Below are positions 46,215-55,305 of a stretch of DNA of 64,000 bases, in pieces. Position 1 is the first letter of the stretch. Every line of letters starts with the position of its first letter. Location of the stretch: positions 120,475 through 184,474 of the forward strand of contig CANLVG010000013.1 in NCBI GenBank assembly GCA_947494565.1, in the 5' to 3' direction. The notes under the pieces are model-generated. The model had not been told where the DNA came from, did not search any database, and was given only the letters and a program-made list of their open reading frames with translations. The position numbers and the translations under genes were made by a program. The stretch comes from an uncultured Flavobacteriaceae bacterium (GTDB taxonomy: Bacteria > Bacteroidota > Bacteroidia > Flavobacteriales > Flavobacteriaceae).

Positions 46215-47885
46215 ATGAACAGAAAAATTTATATAATCTTAGTTTCAGCGCTGGTCTTTGGCATGAATTCCTGCGATGATTTTATAGAAGAAGAACTGAT
46301 AACCGATGTTTCAGCAGCCTCCTATTACACTACTCCAGGTGGTTTACGAGATGCCGTCAAAGCGACCTACGCCAGCCTAAAGCCCTTTTACGGGCAAGAA
46401 ATCGGTGCTGCCATGACCACCTTCGGTACGGACATTTGGACAAACGGTGCCGATGGGGGACATAAATTCTTTAATTTTTATGATGGTCAACTCAATGGAG
46501 AATCAAGTTACATCAACCAATCTTGGACTACGTGGTACCAGGGCATCAACCAAGCGAACGCCGTAGTCAACCGCTCGGCGGATGTGGAAATCGATGATAC
46601 GGAAAAGACCATACTATTAGGGGAAGTACGCTTTTTAAGAGCATACTATTACTTCCATATCGTCACCACTTTTGGCGACGCCCATTTGAGTTTAGAGGAA
46701 ACCGAAGGTGTTGAAGTAGAAGCCAATAAAACACCCCAGGCCGAGATTTATAGTCAGGCCATCATACCGGATTTGGAGTTTGCCATTGCAAATTTACAAG
46801 ATGAACCATTTGATGGGGATTATGGTCGGGTTACCAAGGCCGCGGCTGAATTTCTATTGGCCAAGGTATTGCTAACTCGAAGCTATAAATCATTCGCTGA
46901 GAGTACGGATGCTTCAACAGCGGAGACCTTGTTCGGGAATGTTATCAACAATTACAGCTTCTCGCTACTCCCCAACTATGCCGATTTATGGGATATCGAT
47001 AACCAAGAGAACAGTGAGATGGTGTTCGTGCTTCCCAATTCGAAATCTCAGGTCGATAGCGGCATTGACGAATTTGGACATCGTTGGCACCTTTATTTCT
47101 TGCACGAATACGATGTGCGAAGAGGTATGACCAGGGATATTGCCAATGGTCGCCCTTGGAAAAGACACCGGCCAACGGATTTTATGTTGACCCTTTGGGA
47201 TCGGGATATCGATTCGCGTTATGACGACTCCTTCAAACATGTTTGGTTCGCCAATAAGGAAGAACCAGCCGTTGCAGCAAATCCTGATACGGGTGAACCG
47301 GCTCGCGCGGCGCTCGCAGTTGGTGATACGGCTATTTATATTCCCGGCCCCGGCAAGGATATCGACTGGCCCCAATCAAGACAAGATGCCGTACCCTATC
47401 TCGTATACACCAATGATGAATATGATGAAAGGCGATTTCCTTCTATGAACAAATGGATCGACCCTACACGGCCAGATCGTCAAAAAACACAAGGACAACG
47501 TGATTTCATATTGATGCGCTTGGGTGATGCCTATTTGTTGCGGGCGGAGGCGAAGTTGGCGCAAGGCGATGCCGCAGGCGCTGCCGACGACATCAATGTG
47601 ATACGCATGCGAGCAGCTGTACCCGGTCAAGAAGCGGCAACACAAATTACCGCAGGTGATGTGGATCTCGACTTTCTCTTAGATGAAAGAGCTCGTGAAT
47701 TGACAGGTGAAGGACATCGCTGGTGGGATTTGGCGCGAACAGGAAAACTAGTGGAACGTACAAGATTGTACAATCCTTTCGCTTCACCCAACATTCAAGA
47801 TTACCACACCGTGCGGCCGATACCGCAGAACCAAATAGATCGTACCCAAGGTGGATATGCGCAAAACCCGGGATATCCGCAATAA
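46215..47885 (+). CDS. SusD/RagB-family outer-membrane lipoprotein
   Basis: 556 residues. MNRKIYIILVSALVFGMNSC is a lipoprotein signal. Typical SusD helices follow: RFLRAYYYFHIVTTFGDAHLSLEETEG, 'GRVTKAAAEFLLAKVLLTRSY', and a C-terminal LRAEAKLAQGDAAGAADDINVIRMRAA and ERARELTGEGHRWWDLARTGKL. This is the classical SusD_N/RagB type, unlike the SusD-like_2 type at 5154-6845. It captures ligand for the adjoining SusC. A strong terminator lies 34 bp later. Confidence 0.95.
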   Translation: MNRKIYIILVSALVFGMNSCDDFIEEELITDVSAASYYTTPGGLRDAVKATYASLKPFYGQEIGAAMTTFGTDIWTNGADGGHKFFNFYDGQLNGESSYINQSWTTWYQGINQANAVVNRSADVEIDDTEKTILLGEVRFLRAYYYFHIVTTFGDAHLSLEETEGVEVEANKTPQAEIYSQAIIPDLEFAIANLQDEPFDGDYGRVTKAAAEFLLAKVLLTRSYKSFAESTDASTAETLFGNVINNYSFSLLPNYADLWDIDNQENSEMVFVLPNSKSQVDSGIDEFGHRWHLYFLHEYDVRRGMTRDIANGRPWKRHRPTDFMLTLWDRDIDSRYDDSFKHVWFANKEEPAVAANPDTGEPARAALAVGDTAIYIPGPGKDIDWPQSRQDAVPYLVYTNDEYDERRFPSMNKWIDPTRPDRQKTQGQRDFILMRLGDAYLLRAEAKLAQGDAAGAADDINVIRMRAAVPGQEAATQITAGDVDLDFLLDERARELTGEGHRWWDLARTGKLVERTRLYNPFASPNIQDYHTVRPIPQNQIDRTQGGYAQNPGYPQ

Positions 47886-47918
47886 ATAATAGAGTTAGTT
47901 TAGTTTGAGTTAGTTTGG

Positions 47919-47956
47919 TCCTCCCGTTGTTCTATGAATAATGGGAGGATTTTTTT
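47919..47956 (+). terminator. Rho-independent terminator after susD
   Basis: TCCTCCC (47919-47925) pairs with GGGAGGA (47943-47949); inner bases extend the stem further (GTTGTTC with GAATAAT). It is followed by seven T. Confidence 0.9.
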
Positions 47957-47981
47957 GATTTGTAAGAACGGCCAAGCCGAA

Positions 47982-49016
47982 TCAAAGGGAAGAGAAATGT
48001 TCTTTGACCATGATTTCAACCGGAATGTCAAGTTGAAGCTCGGAATCGTCTTGTTTGGTCAAAAAGTTGAATAGGTTTTTGATGGCAACATACCCCTGGT
48101 ATTTCGGTTGTTGATTGATCAAGAAATGAATCTGGTTGTCTTGTAGATATTCCAAGTTCTTTTTGTTCAAATCAAAACCCATTAGAAACGTGTTGCTGAC
48201 CTCATATTTTGAAAGTATTTCAGGAATGAGATGCGCTCTTGAATTGGTCACGAAAATACCCTTCAAATCATCGCCCTTGAACCATGATTCCATTTCCGGG
48301 GTAACCCTAAACGTATCATTCAACGGGTGGTTTATCGTATTGATGGACACGTCTTCTCCTATTGAATCGAAAAATGCCCGAAAACCATCTTCTCGCTGCT
48401 TGTTGTTCACTTGTATCCCACGGTCATTCAAAATATTAACAATGAAGTACTTCCCGGAGCTCCCTACCAGACCGTGTAGTAGTCTACCGGCAACCATTCC
48501 GGCAACATGGGAGTTTTGCCGGATAAAATAGGCTTTGTCATTTAGCTCGATCTCGGTGTCAAGAAAGACAACCGGCATGTTCCTTGATTTTGCCTTCTTC
48601 AAAAGCGTATTGCACTCCTCTTGAAAGAAGGGCACGGTAATGATGGCATCATAATTTTTTAAAAAAATCGCTTCGCTGGCTTTTTTGAACGAAGCCGAAG
48701 AACCCGCAAATTGATAATCATCTACTTTAACCCCAAGCTCTTTAAGTTCATCGAGCGCTTTGTAGACTCCTTCTTTTGGCAGCCTCCAATAGCTGTATTC
48801 ATTATCTGTTTCCGGGGTTAGGACGGCAAATTTTATTTTTTTAACGGAAGCGAGCTTTAATCTACTGGCCGTCATGTTTTTTTGATAGCCCGTTTCCTTA
48901 ATGATTTTCAGGATTTTCTTTTCCGTTTCTTTCGAGACACCACCTCTCTTATGCAGTACCCGATCAATGGTACCGATAGAGACATTTGCCAGTTTTGCAA
49001 TCTGTTTTATACCCAT
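47982..49016 (-). CDS. LacI-family transcriptional regulator
   Basis: 344 residues. The N-terminal helix-turn-helix GIKQIAKLANVSIGTIDRVLHKRGGVSKETEKKILKII is followed by a periplasmic-binding-protein-like effector domain. The gene faces the susCD terminator (convergent) and is downstream of nothing obvious, so it has its own promoter. It is the natural candidate for the CGTTAACG boxes before susC and between the DUF1080 gene and uxaC. The effector is probably a sugar or sugar acid. Autoregulation is not evident in its own upstream region. Confidence 0.93.
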   Translation of the reverse strand: MGIKQIAKLANVSIGTIDRVLHKRGGVSKETEKKILKIIKETGYQKNMTASRLKLASVKKIKFAVLTPETDNEYSYWRLPKEGVYKALDELKELGVKVDDYQFAGSSASFKKASEAIFLKNYDAIITVPFFQEECNTLLKKAKSRNMPVVFLDTEIELNDKAYFIRQNSHVAGMVAGRLLHGLVGSSGKYFIVNILNDRGIQVNNKQREDGFRAFFDSIGEDVSINTINHPLNDTFRVTPEMESWFKGDDLKGIFVTNSRAHLIPEILSKYEVSNTFLMGFDLNKKNLEYLQDNQIHFLINQQPKYQGYVAIKNLFNFLTKQDDSELQLDIPVEIMVKEHFSSL

Positions 49017-49102
49017 AGCGAGTAATGGTGATTATCTTTAACGGCCCGAAAGGTAACATCTTTACGTTGGAATCTAAAAATTTAATCGGTCAAGGCGATT
49101 CT

Positions 49103-49705
49103 TTATAGTTCAGCGACCGAAATATTCTTGAACTGAATCGACATATCCCTATTCGGGTGGAGCTGGATGCCAATAGGGCCTTCTAAATTAGCATCCTCCA
49201 AGGTATACGTCATTACTTCAACCCCATTCAACCATACTTTATAGGTATTGTCTACGGCGACGGCACGTATCGTGTTCCAATCCTGCATTTTTAATAATTC
49301 CGCTATTCCTTCGGCTTCTACAGGATATCCTTGTTTTGGCACATATGGCGATCCTGTCATATCCCTTTTGAGCGAACCGGACTCTCCTATTTGTACCTGC
49401 GGATTTTTTTCATCGTCACCACGCATAAAAATTCCTGAATCCACAGTGCCTTGACCGAATTTAAAATCCATTTGGACTACAAAATTCCTGTACTTTTTCT
49501 TTGTCCACAAAATTGATCCCTTTTTATCGGGATCACTTTTTGCCCACAACGCACCAGAGTCAATGGACCACCAAACATTACCCTCAGGAACTTCCCAATG
49601 GTTTAAATCCGTACCATCAAAGATGGTTGTCATTTGGGTTTCAGTCGTTTGCCCTGTGCAATGCATTACAAAACAGATCAAAAAAATGAAATATATAGGT
49701 TTCAT
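49103..49705 (-). CDS. DUF1080 protein (3-keto-disaccharide hydrolase domain)
   Basis: 200 residues. The signal peptide ends near CFVMHC (lipobox). One concanavalin-like DUF1080 domain: FDGTDLNHWEVPEGNVWWSIDSGALWAKS, YRNFVVQMDFKFGQGTVDSGIFMRG, and WNTIRAVAVDNTYKVWLNGVEVMTYTL. DUF1080 proteins act on 3-keto-glycosides in some Bacteroidota and others are binding domains. It is 20 bp downstream of the DUF6807 gene on the same strand. Confidence 0.88.
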   Translation of the reverse strand: MKPIYFIFLICFVMHCTGQTTETQMTTIFDGTDLNHWEVPEGNVWWSIDSGALWAKSDPDKKGSILWTKKKYRNFVVQMDFKFGQGTVDSGIFMRGDDEKNPQVQIGESGSLKRDMTGSPYVPKQGYPVEAEGIAELLKMQDWNTIRAVAVDNTYKVWLNGVEVMTYTLEDANLEGPIGIQLHPNRDMSIQFKNISVAEL

Positions 49706-49725
49706 ACGGATTTGTTTAAGTTGTA

Positions 49726-50793
49726 TTATCGATTGAAATCAACGGAATAGCGTTCAATTTCTTCCTTTGAAAGCGATGTGCCATTATGTATGAGCACACG
49801 GTATTTGAATGTGGTAGACTCCCCTTCGTTCAGCTTAAAGTTCAATGTTTCCTTTCCGTCGGAGAATATCGCCTGTCCTAAAGGGTTCGCCGCGAAAAGT
49901 CCATAACCTCTTGCATGCCAGTATGTAGGGTATCCGATATTTTTGTTATGGTCGATAATGGTTATCGACACCGACTCATCATCCATAGCCCCCTCTAGTT
50001 TGACCCATTCATTTCGTGTGCCCCAAACATCGCCGCCCGTGAGACCTTCACTACCGAGATAATCTCCTTTTACCCCATCGTTGTTCAACACCTGTACTTC
50101 GGTCACATTGCCTTCGGCGTCGGTATACTCGGCCGGTTTATCTGAAGGCAACTCCAATTCGCGGGTCACACGTATACCGATCATGCCTTCTTTGTTATCT
50201 TTGAAAGACACGTCTGCCAACGCCTTGAGGGTCGTACTTCTGTCAATACTCCTGGTATTTTCATTCTCTGTAAAGCTAAACTCGGTAGTTTCTTCCAAGA
50301 GATCAACTCCATCGGGAGTTCGCCAGTAAGCCTTGACGGAGAGCGTTCCCGTTTCTTCGTCCATTTGTTGGATCTGATCATGATGAATGGTACCGTACTT
50401 GTGCTTTTCTTCCTCGGGAATGGCGTATGAATTGTTCCAAAAATCCAAACCATTGACGTCGCCATAATTCAACCAAAGTCCTGCATGATGAGGATGATCT
50501 ACCCGTTCATTGGGCCTAGGTTCATAAGGAAATCCTCGAGTGACCGTTTTTCCACTTGTAGTCAGTATAGGATACAAGATGGGTTTCGGTGATTGGTCAT
50601 CGTAAACATAGCTCGTAAATCGTTTGCCCGCTATAGCAACGTCCACCTTATTGTTGGCCTCATCGTGTATGAATTCTACTCCCTTCGAATCGACCACTTC
50701 GGTCTTACTTTCCGTCACTTCCTTTTTTTCCTTACAGGCCGCGGATAGCATGACCAGTAGTAAACAACAACATCCTATTTTCGATTTGGTCAT
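49726..50793 (-). CDS. DUF6807 (PmoA-like) family lipoprotein
   Basis: The start at 50793 (MTKSKIGCCCLLLVMLSAAC) gives a lipobox; the 50850 start extends into the oxidoreductase gene. About 355 residues. Features include 'FTSYVYDDQSPKPILYPILT', NERVDHPHHAGLWLNYGDVNGLDFWNN, the HPHH block conserved in the family, and KNIGYPTYWHARGYGLFAANPLG. The family name comes from a methane oxygenase label that does not reflect function. It is commonly next to Gfo/Idh and DUF1080 genes and is likely part of the same sugar pathway. Start is 5 bp downstream of the Gfo/Idh stop. Confidence 0.8.
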   Translation of the reverse strand: MTKSKIGCCCLLLVMLSAACKEKKEVTESKTEVVDSKGVEFIHDEANNKVDVAIAGKRFTSYVYDDQSPKPILYPILTTSGKTVTRGFPYEPRPNERVDHPHHAGLWLNYGDVNGLDFWNNSYAIPEEEKHKYGTIHHDQIQQMDEETGTLSVKAYWRTPDGVDLLEETTEFSFTENENTRSIDRSTTLKALADVSFKDNKEGMIGIRVTRELELPSDKPAEYTDAEGNVTEVQVLNNDGVKGDYLGSEGLTGGDVWGTRNEWVKLEGAMDDESVSITIIDHNKNIGYPTYWHARGYGLFAANPLGQAIFSDGKETLNFKLNEGESTTFKYRVLIHNGTSLSKEEIERYSVDFNR

Positions 50794-50797
50794 CACC

Positions 50798-52156
50798 TTA
50801 ATATTGAAAGACGTTACCGCCTGCAAGTACATCTTGGGTGGCTTCATCAAATGTGGCTTTGAGTCCCGTTCTCAGGGCAGCCGTTGTCATGATATTGGCG
50901 ATCGAATGATTGTATCCCGCCTCGATCGGGCCATTGGTGGTTTCACGGCTACGAACACATTCCATCCAATTCAGCATATGCATGGTGGTCATATTATCGG
51001 CGCCTGTATTGGCTGAAGTAACCACTTTGGGAGCGTTTTCGGCCAAATCGAAACCTTCAAGTCTGTTTGGTTCCATGCTCATGGCCTTTGCAAATCGCTC
51101 GGTCAATCCACCGTTGTCACTTACCTTATTGGTATCTAGGTTCAATTCACCGGCATTTGAATAATAGATCTCTTTGGTACCTCCGGCCGAATTGGTAAAG
51201 CGGGAAGAATAAGTCACCTGAAATCCGGTATCCAGATCGTCTGTTGGACCATAATCGAAGACAGCCGACATGGTATCAAAGTTCTTTCTCCCGTCTTTCC
51301 ACAAATAAATGCCTCCGTTGGCCGCAACACTTCTCGGATGGTTCAGGCCTGAAAACCAATGTACCGTATCAATCTGATGCGACATCCATTGCCCTGGTAT
51401 GCCCGAAGAATACGGCCAAAACAGTCGGTACTCCAAATATTTTCGAGGATCCCAAGCCGCTTCAGGGCGATTCATTTGATACCGTTTCCAATCGGTATCC
51501 GACTCTCGTATTTCACTGGTCAGTTTAGGCAGACGCCATCGTCCTGGCTGGTTGACGTTCCAAGTCATTTCAACCATCACGATGTCTCCGAACTTTCCTG
51601 ATTTAATATAATTGTTAGCGGCGTGGTAATTCGCGCCACTTCTTCGCTGAGAGCCTATTTGAAAAACGATACCGGCATCCTTTACTGCCTTCATACCAAC
51701 CCGCGCATCTGCCATGGTTTCGGCAAATGGTTTTTCACAATACACATCTTTTTTTGCGTTGGCCGCCTGTACGGTGTGTAGGGCATGTTGAAAATCCGCC
51801 GTGGAAATAATGACCGCATCGATATCATTTTTATCGTACATTTCTTCATTGTTGCGCCAAGAGGTGATTTTGCTACCGGTCACTTCCTTGACCTTGGCCA
51901 TACCTTCCTCACGTCGCCGGTTCCAAATATCGGATACTCCAATAAGTTCAAAGTTCTGGGCTTTGCTCAGACTATTGAACGCTGGCAATAGCGCCCCTTT
52001 AAAGCGATTTGAGAATCCTGAAATCCCCACTCGAACACGGTCATTGGCTCCGATTATTTTCCGATAACTGCTTGCACTCATCGCATTTGCTCCTAAAACG
52101 ATCCCACCGGAGGCCAATGCGGTCTTTTTGATAAAATTCCGTCTAGTTTTTTTCAT
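50798..52156 (-). CDS. Gfo/Idh/MocA oxidoreductase, exported
   Basis: 452 residues with a Tat-like leader (KKTRRNFIKKTALASGGIVLGANAMSAS). The NAD(P) domain begins RVGISGFSNRFKGALLPAF, followed by DAVIISTADFQHALHTVQAANAKKDVYCEKPFAETMAD, which includes the EKP motif with the catalytic Lys. The C-terminal domain contains PGQWMSHQIDTVHWFSG. These enzymes oxidise or reduce sugar alcohol groups. Bacteroidota members with a Tat leader have been tied to oxidation at C3 of glycosides. It lies 10 bp after the two-domain DUF1080 gene. Confidence 0.92.
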   Translation of the reverse strand: MKKTRRNFIKKTALASGGIVLGANAMSASSYRKIIGANDRVRVGISGFSNRFKGALLPAFNSLSKAQNFELIGVSDIWNRRREEGMAKVKEVTGSKITSWRNNEEMYDKNDIDAVIISTADFQHALHTVQAANAKKDVYCEKPFAETMADARVGMKAVKDAGIVFQIGSQRRSGANYHAANNYIKSGKFGDIVMVEMTWNVNQPGRWRLPKLTSEIRESDTDWKRYQMNRPEAAWDPRKYLEYRLFWPYSSGIPGQWMSHQIDTVHWFSGLNHPRSVAANGGIYLWKDGRKNFDTMSAVFDYGPTDDLDTGFQVTYSSRFTNSAGGTKEIYYSNAGELNLDTNKVSDNGGLTERFAKAMSMEPNRLEGFDLAENAPKVVTSANTGADNMTTMHMLNWMECVRSRETTNGPIEAGYNHSIANIMTTAALRTGLKATFDEATQDVLAGGNVFQY

Positions 52157-52166
52157 AATGTGCCTT

Positions 52167-53540
52167 TTAATATTCCCTTATTTTGATATTTTTAAATGAA
52201 ACCTCATCTCCATGATCTTGTAACAGGATCAATCCTTCTGGCAAGCGACCGAAATTATCCCATTTCTCATATTTGCTTTTCTCTACCAAGGCCGCAAAAA
52301 GTTGACTGAATCGATCGAACTCGACAACTTTTATTTGATTGAGCCAATGTTCTACATGTCCTCCTTTGACGAGGATACGGGCATTGTTCCACTTCCCTAC
52401 TCCCTTGAAGTTCTTTCCTCTAGAACTTCCATTGTTCTCAGCTCGTATCAAATCATACAACGAGCCCACGGTTCGATTTCCGTTCTTGCCCTTTTTGGCA
52501 TCCGGGTGCTTCTCATCGTCCAGTACCTGAAACTCCAACCCAATGGCCGACCCTTCTCCTTTATTTAATTCGGAGTCCACAAAATATTTGATTCCGCTAT
52601 TGGCGCCTTCCGTAATCTTGAAATCGACACTAAGCTCAAAATCGCCAAAGGAATTTACAGTGACGATATCCCCTCCGTTGCGTGATTCCTGTCCTCCAGA
52701 AGATAATACCGTAAGAATGCCATCTTTCATGGCCCAACCATTTTCAGGAAAACGGTCCAACTTCGCACCTCGCCAACCTGACGTGGTTTGACCATCCCAA
52801 AGTAAACGCCATCCCTTTCTCATTTCGTCTTCCGTCAAGTTATGATGTAGATAACTGATTTCCGGTACATCACTGTCGACCGCTTTACGCGATTTTTCCA
52901 AATCGGTAGTCTTTATCTTGATGTTTTTCCAGCGTACTGTTTTCCCCTCTAAACTCTCGTCGTGAATGCTGTGTACCTGAAACGCGATAAACCCTTTTGA
53001 CGTAGTATCATCTACGAGATTAGCGCATTGTATATCATTCACCCAAGTTCTAATTTGCGAACCAATGGCCTCAATGCGATAATGATTCCATTGCCCTGAC
53101 ACGAATGCCTCCTGCCCTTTTGGATTACGTGAGAGTGGATATAACCAGCCGTTTCGTGCTTCATCATAAACACCACCGGCCCATTTTCGTGAGCTGGTCT
53201 CGATTTCACATTGGTACCCGTGCACCCTACCGTCCATATATTCAGGCTTGCTCAAACTTCGAAATTGCACCCCGGAGTTCAAGCCGTTTTCAACCCAAAC
53301 GTCAAATTCAAGAATGAAGTCGCCATATTCCTTTTTAGTGGCCATAAAACTATTGGGCGTACCCATTTTCGAAGTTCCGATCAATTCATTGTTCTTGATA
53401 TCATATTTAGCATCCCCGTTGAGCTGTTGGAAATTCTTTACATCTTTTCCGTTAAATAAAACTTCCCAATTGTCTTGGGCCGAAAGTGTGGCTATCGTCA
53501 ATAGGTAACTAAAGAAAAAGAGAGTCTTCGTTTTTTTCAT
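52167..53540 (-). CDS. Two-domain DUF1080 protein
   Basis: 457 residues with a signal peptide ([22 protein letters not shown]). Two DUF1080 domains in tandem: about 24-205 ([24 protein letters not shown] ... [28 protein letters not shown]) and 240-457 ([31 protein letters not shown] ... [25 protein letters not shown]). Such proteins cleave or lyse 3-keto-glycosides in studied systems. It is the first gene of the minus-strand unit and starts 77 bp from the CGTTAACG palindrome. Confidence 0.9.
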   Translation of the reverse strand: MKKTKTLFFFSYLLTIATLSAQDNWEVLFNGKDVKNFQQLNGDAKYDIKNNELIGTSKMGTPNSFMATKKEYGDFILEFDVWVENGLNSGVQFRSLSKPEYMDGRVHGYQCEIETSSRKWAGGVYDEARNGWLYPLSRNPKGQEAFVSGQWNHYRIEAIGSQIRTWVNDIQCANLVDDTTSKGFIAFQVHSIHDESLEGKTVRWKNIKIKTTDLEKSRKAVDSDVPEISYLHHNLTEDEMRKGWRLLWDGQTTSGWRGAKLDRFPENGWAMKDGILTVLSSGGQESRNGGDIVTVNSFGDFELSVDFKITEGANSGIKYFVDSELNKGEGSAIGLEFQVLDDEKHPDAKKGKNGNRTVGSLYDLIRAENNGSSRGKNFKGVGKWNNARILVKGGHVEHWLNQIKVVEFDRFSQLFAALVEKSKYEKWDNFGRLPEGLILLQDHGDEVSFKNIKIREY

Positions 53541-53616
53541 ATGGAAATCGGTTCTTTTGTTGTGCCTTGTTTCAAAACTATATTCAATAGAAATAAAAGG
53601 TTGGCAAAAATAATTT

Positions 53617-53634
53617 TCGTTAACGTTAACGAAT
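53617..53634. promoter_or_regulatory. 18-bp perfect palindrome, LacI-type operator
   Basis: TTCGTTAACGTTAACGAA is a perfect palindrome containing two overlapping CGTTAACG cores. It lies between the divergent DUF1080 gene and uxaC, so it can control both. On the minus strand it is next to TATTTTTG (53605-53612), a TAnnTTTG-type -7 box, so binding would cover the minus promoter. Another short dyad, AATGCC/GGCATT (53687-53692, 53698-53703), lies nearer uxaC. Confidence 0.8.
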
Positions 53635-53735
53635 ATAAATAATATTTTTAACTTACCACTGAAAACGCTCCGTTTGTCGCCCGTTTAATGCCTAAATGGC
53701 ATTTATTGTATATTACGGACAAATAAAGAACCTAA

Positions 53736-55142
53736 ATGCACCAACCATCACGATTTATTCACGATAATTTTCTTCTTGAAAATGCATATGCCGAAGAACT
53801 TTATCATGAGTATGCTTCTAAAATGCCGATTATTGACTACCACAATCATCTGCCGCCACTACAAATTGCCGAGAACAAGATTTTCGAAAATATTTCACAG
53901 ATATGGATCAGTGGCGACCACTATAAGTGGCGGGCTATGAGAACACTAGGGATAGATGAGCGCTATATTACCGGATCTGTATCCGATATCGAAAAATTTC
54001 GGAAATGGGCCTATACGGTGCCCTATACGATGCGGAATCCGTTGTATCATTGGACACATATGGAATTGGACCGTTACTTTGGAATTACAGATCTACTCAG
54101 TGCCGAAAATGCCGATACTATTTACCATAAGACCTCCGAAAAATTGCAGACCGAGGCCTTCAGTTGCCAGCAACTGCTCAGCCGAATGAACGTGGAGTCT
54201 TTATGTACGACAGACGACCCTATCGACCCGTTAGAACATCATCGTAAACTGGCGGACAGTGATTTTCAGATCAAGGTCAGTATGGCCTTCAGGCCCGATA
54301 AGGCCATTTTCATCGGAATGGATTCCTATATCGCCTATTTGGAGAACCTGGGCGAGGTTTGCGACATTTCAATCGATTCTTTTGATACGCTTTGCGATGC
54401 ACTCCGAAACCGGGTCGCTTACTTTCATGAAAATGGTTGCCGCCTCTGTGATCATGGTTTCGAACATATGTATGCAGAAGATTTTTCAGAGACCGAAGTG
54501 AAAGCCATTTTTCGAAAAAAATACGATGGCCTTACGCTTTCCGAGGAAGAAGTACTTAAATTCCAAAGTGCTATTCTTCAATTCCTCTCCACACTCTATT
54601 ACGAGTTTGGATGGGTTCAGCAGTTTCATCTCGGTGCTCTGCGCAACAACAACAGTAGAATGCTCGATAAAATAGGTCCTGATACGGGTTGGGATTCCAT
54701 TGGCGATTTCCAACAAGCCAGCAGTCTCTCCCGATTTCTGAATACCATGGATCGTCAGAACAAACTAACAAAGACCATCATATACAACAATAACCCTACG
54801 GACAATAATATGATGGCGTCCATGATCGGGAATTTCAATGACGGCAGTATCAAGGGCAAGGTTCAATTCGGATCGGGCTGGTGGTTTATGGATCAAAAGG
54901 AGGGGATGACCGACCAGATGAACGCCCTATCCAACATTGGCCTCATCAGCTCATTTATTGGCATGTTGACCGATTCAAGAAGCTTTCTCTCCTTTCCAAG
55001 GCATGAGTATTTCAGGCGCATACTTTGCAACCTTTTCGGGAAGGATATTCAAAATGGTGAACTGCCGAACGACATGACTTGGATCGGTAAATTAATCGAA
55101 GACATTTGCTACCACAATGCCAAGGAGTATTTTGATTTTTAA
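53736..55142 (+). CDS. uxaC: Glucuronate isomerase
   Basis: 468 residues, the family's usual length. MPIIDYHNHLPPLQIAENKIFENISQIWISGDHYKWRAMRTLG is the conserved N-terminal block with the HNH metal-binding histidines, and the C-terminus has 'GWWFMDQKEGMTDQMNALSNIGLISSFIGMLTDSRSFLSFPRHEYFRRILCN' as in UxaC. It converts D-glucuronate to D-fructuronate (and galacturonate to tagaturonate) in the cytosol. Downstream uxuA/kdgK are not in the window. It is divergent from the DUF1080 unit across the LacI-type palindrome. Confidence 0.96.
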   Translation: MHQPSRFIHDNFLLENAYAEELYHEYASKMPIIDYHNHLPPLQIAENKIFENISQIWISGDHYKWRAMRTLGIDERYITGSVSDIEKFRKWAYTVPYTMRNPLYHWTHMELDRYFGITDLLSAENADTIYHKTSEKLQTEAFSCQQLLSRMNVESLCTTDDPIDPLEHHRKLADSDFQIKVSMAFRPDKAIFIGMDSYIAYLENLGEVCDISIDSFDTLCDALRNRVAYFHENGCRLCDHGFEHMYAEDFSETEVKAIFRKKYDGLTLSEEEVLKFQSAILQFLSTLYYEFGWVQQFHLGALRNNNSRMLDKIGPDTGWDSIGDFQQASSLSRFLNTMDRQNKLTKTIIYNNNPTDNNMMASMIGNFNDGSIKGKVQFGSGWWFMDQKEGMTDQMNALSNIGLISSFIGMLTDSRSFLSFPRHEYFRRILCNLFGKDIQNGELPNDMTWIGKLIEDICYHNAKEYFDF

Positions 55143-55305
55143 TTGAAAAGGTGCCCTCATCCATTACTTTAGGTTCCAACTATTGAAACCTTCTCGATGA
55201 AAAGAAAAACGTTGTCTTGGTTAAGGCCGAATGAGAACGGAGTTTTCTATGATTCCTTCTGTCGATACCCAGACCTCAGCGGATGGTGTGATTCTTGAAT
55301 GGCGC

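Noticed and set aside
55180..55205. Hairpin AGGTTCCAA/TTGAAACCT after uxaC as a terminator
   Set aside because: It has one mismatch and no T-run follows, so terminator function is not supported.
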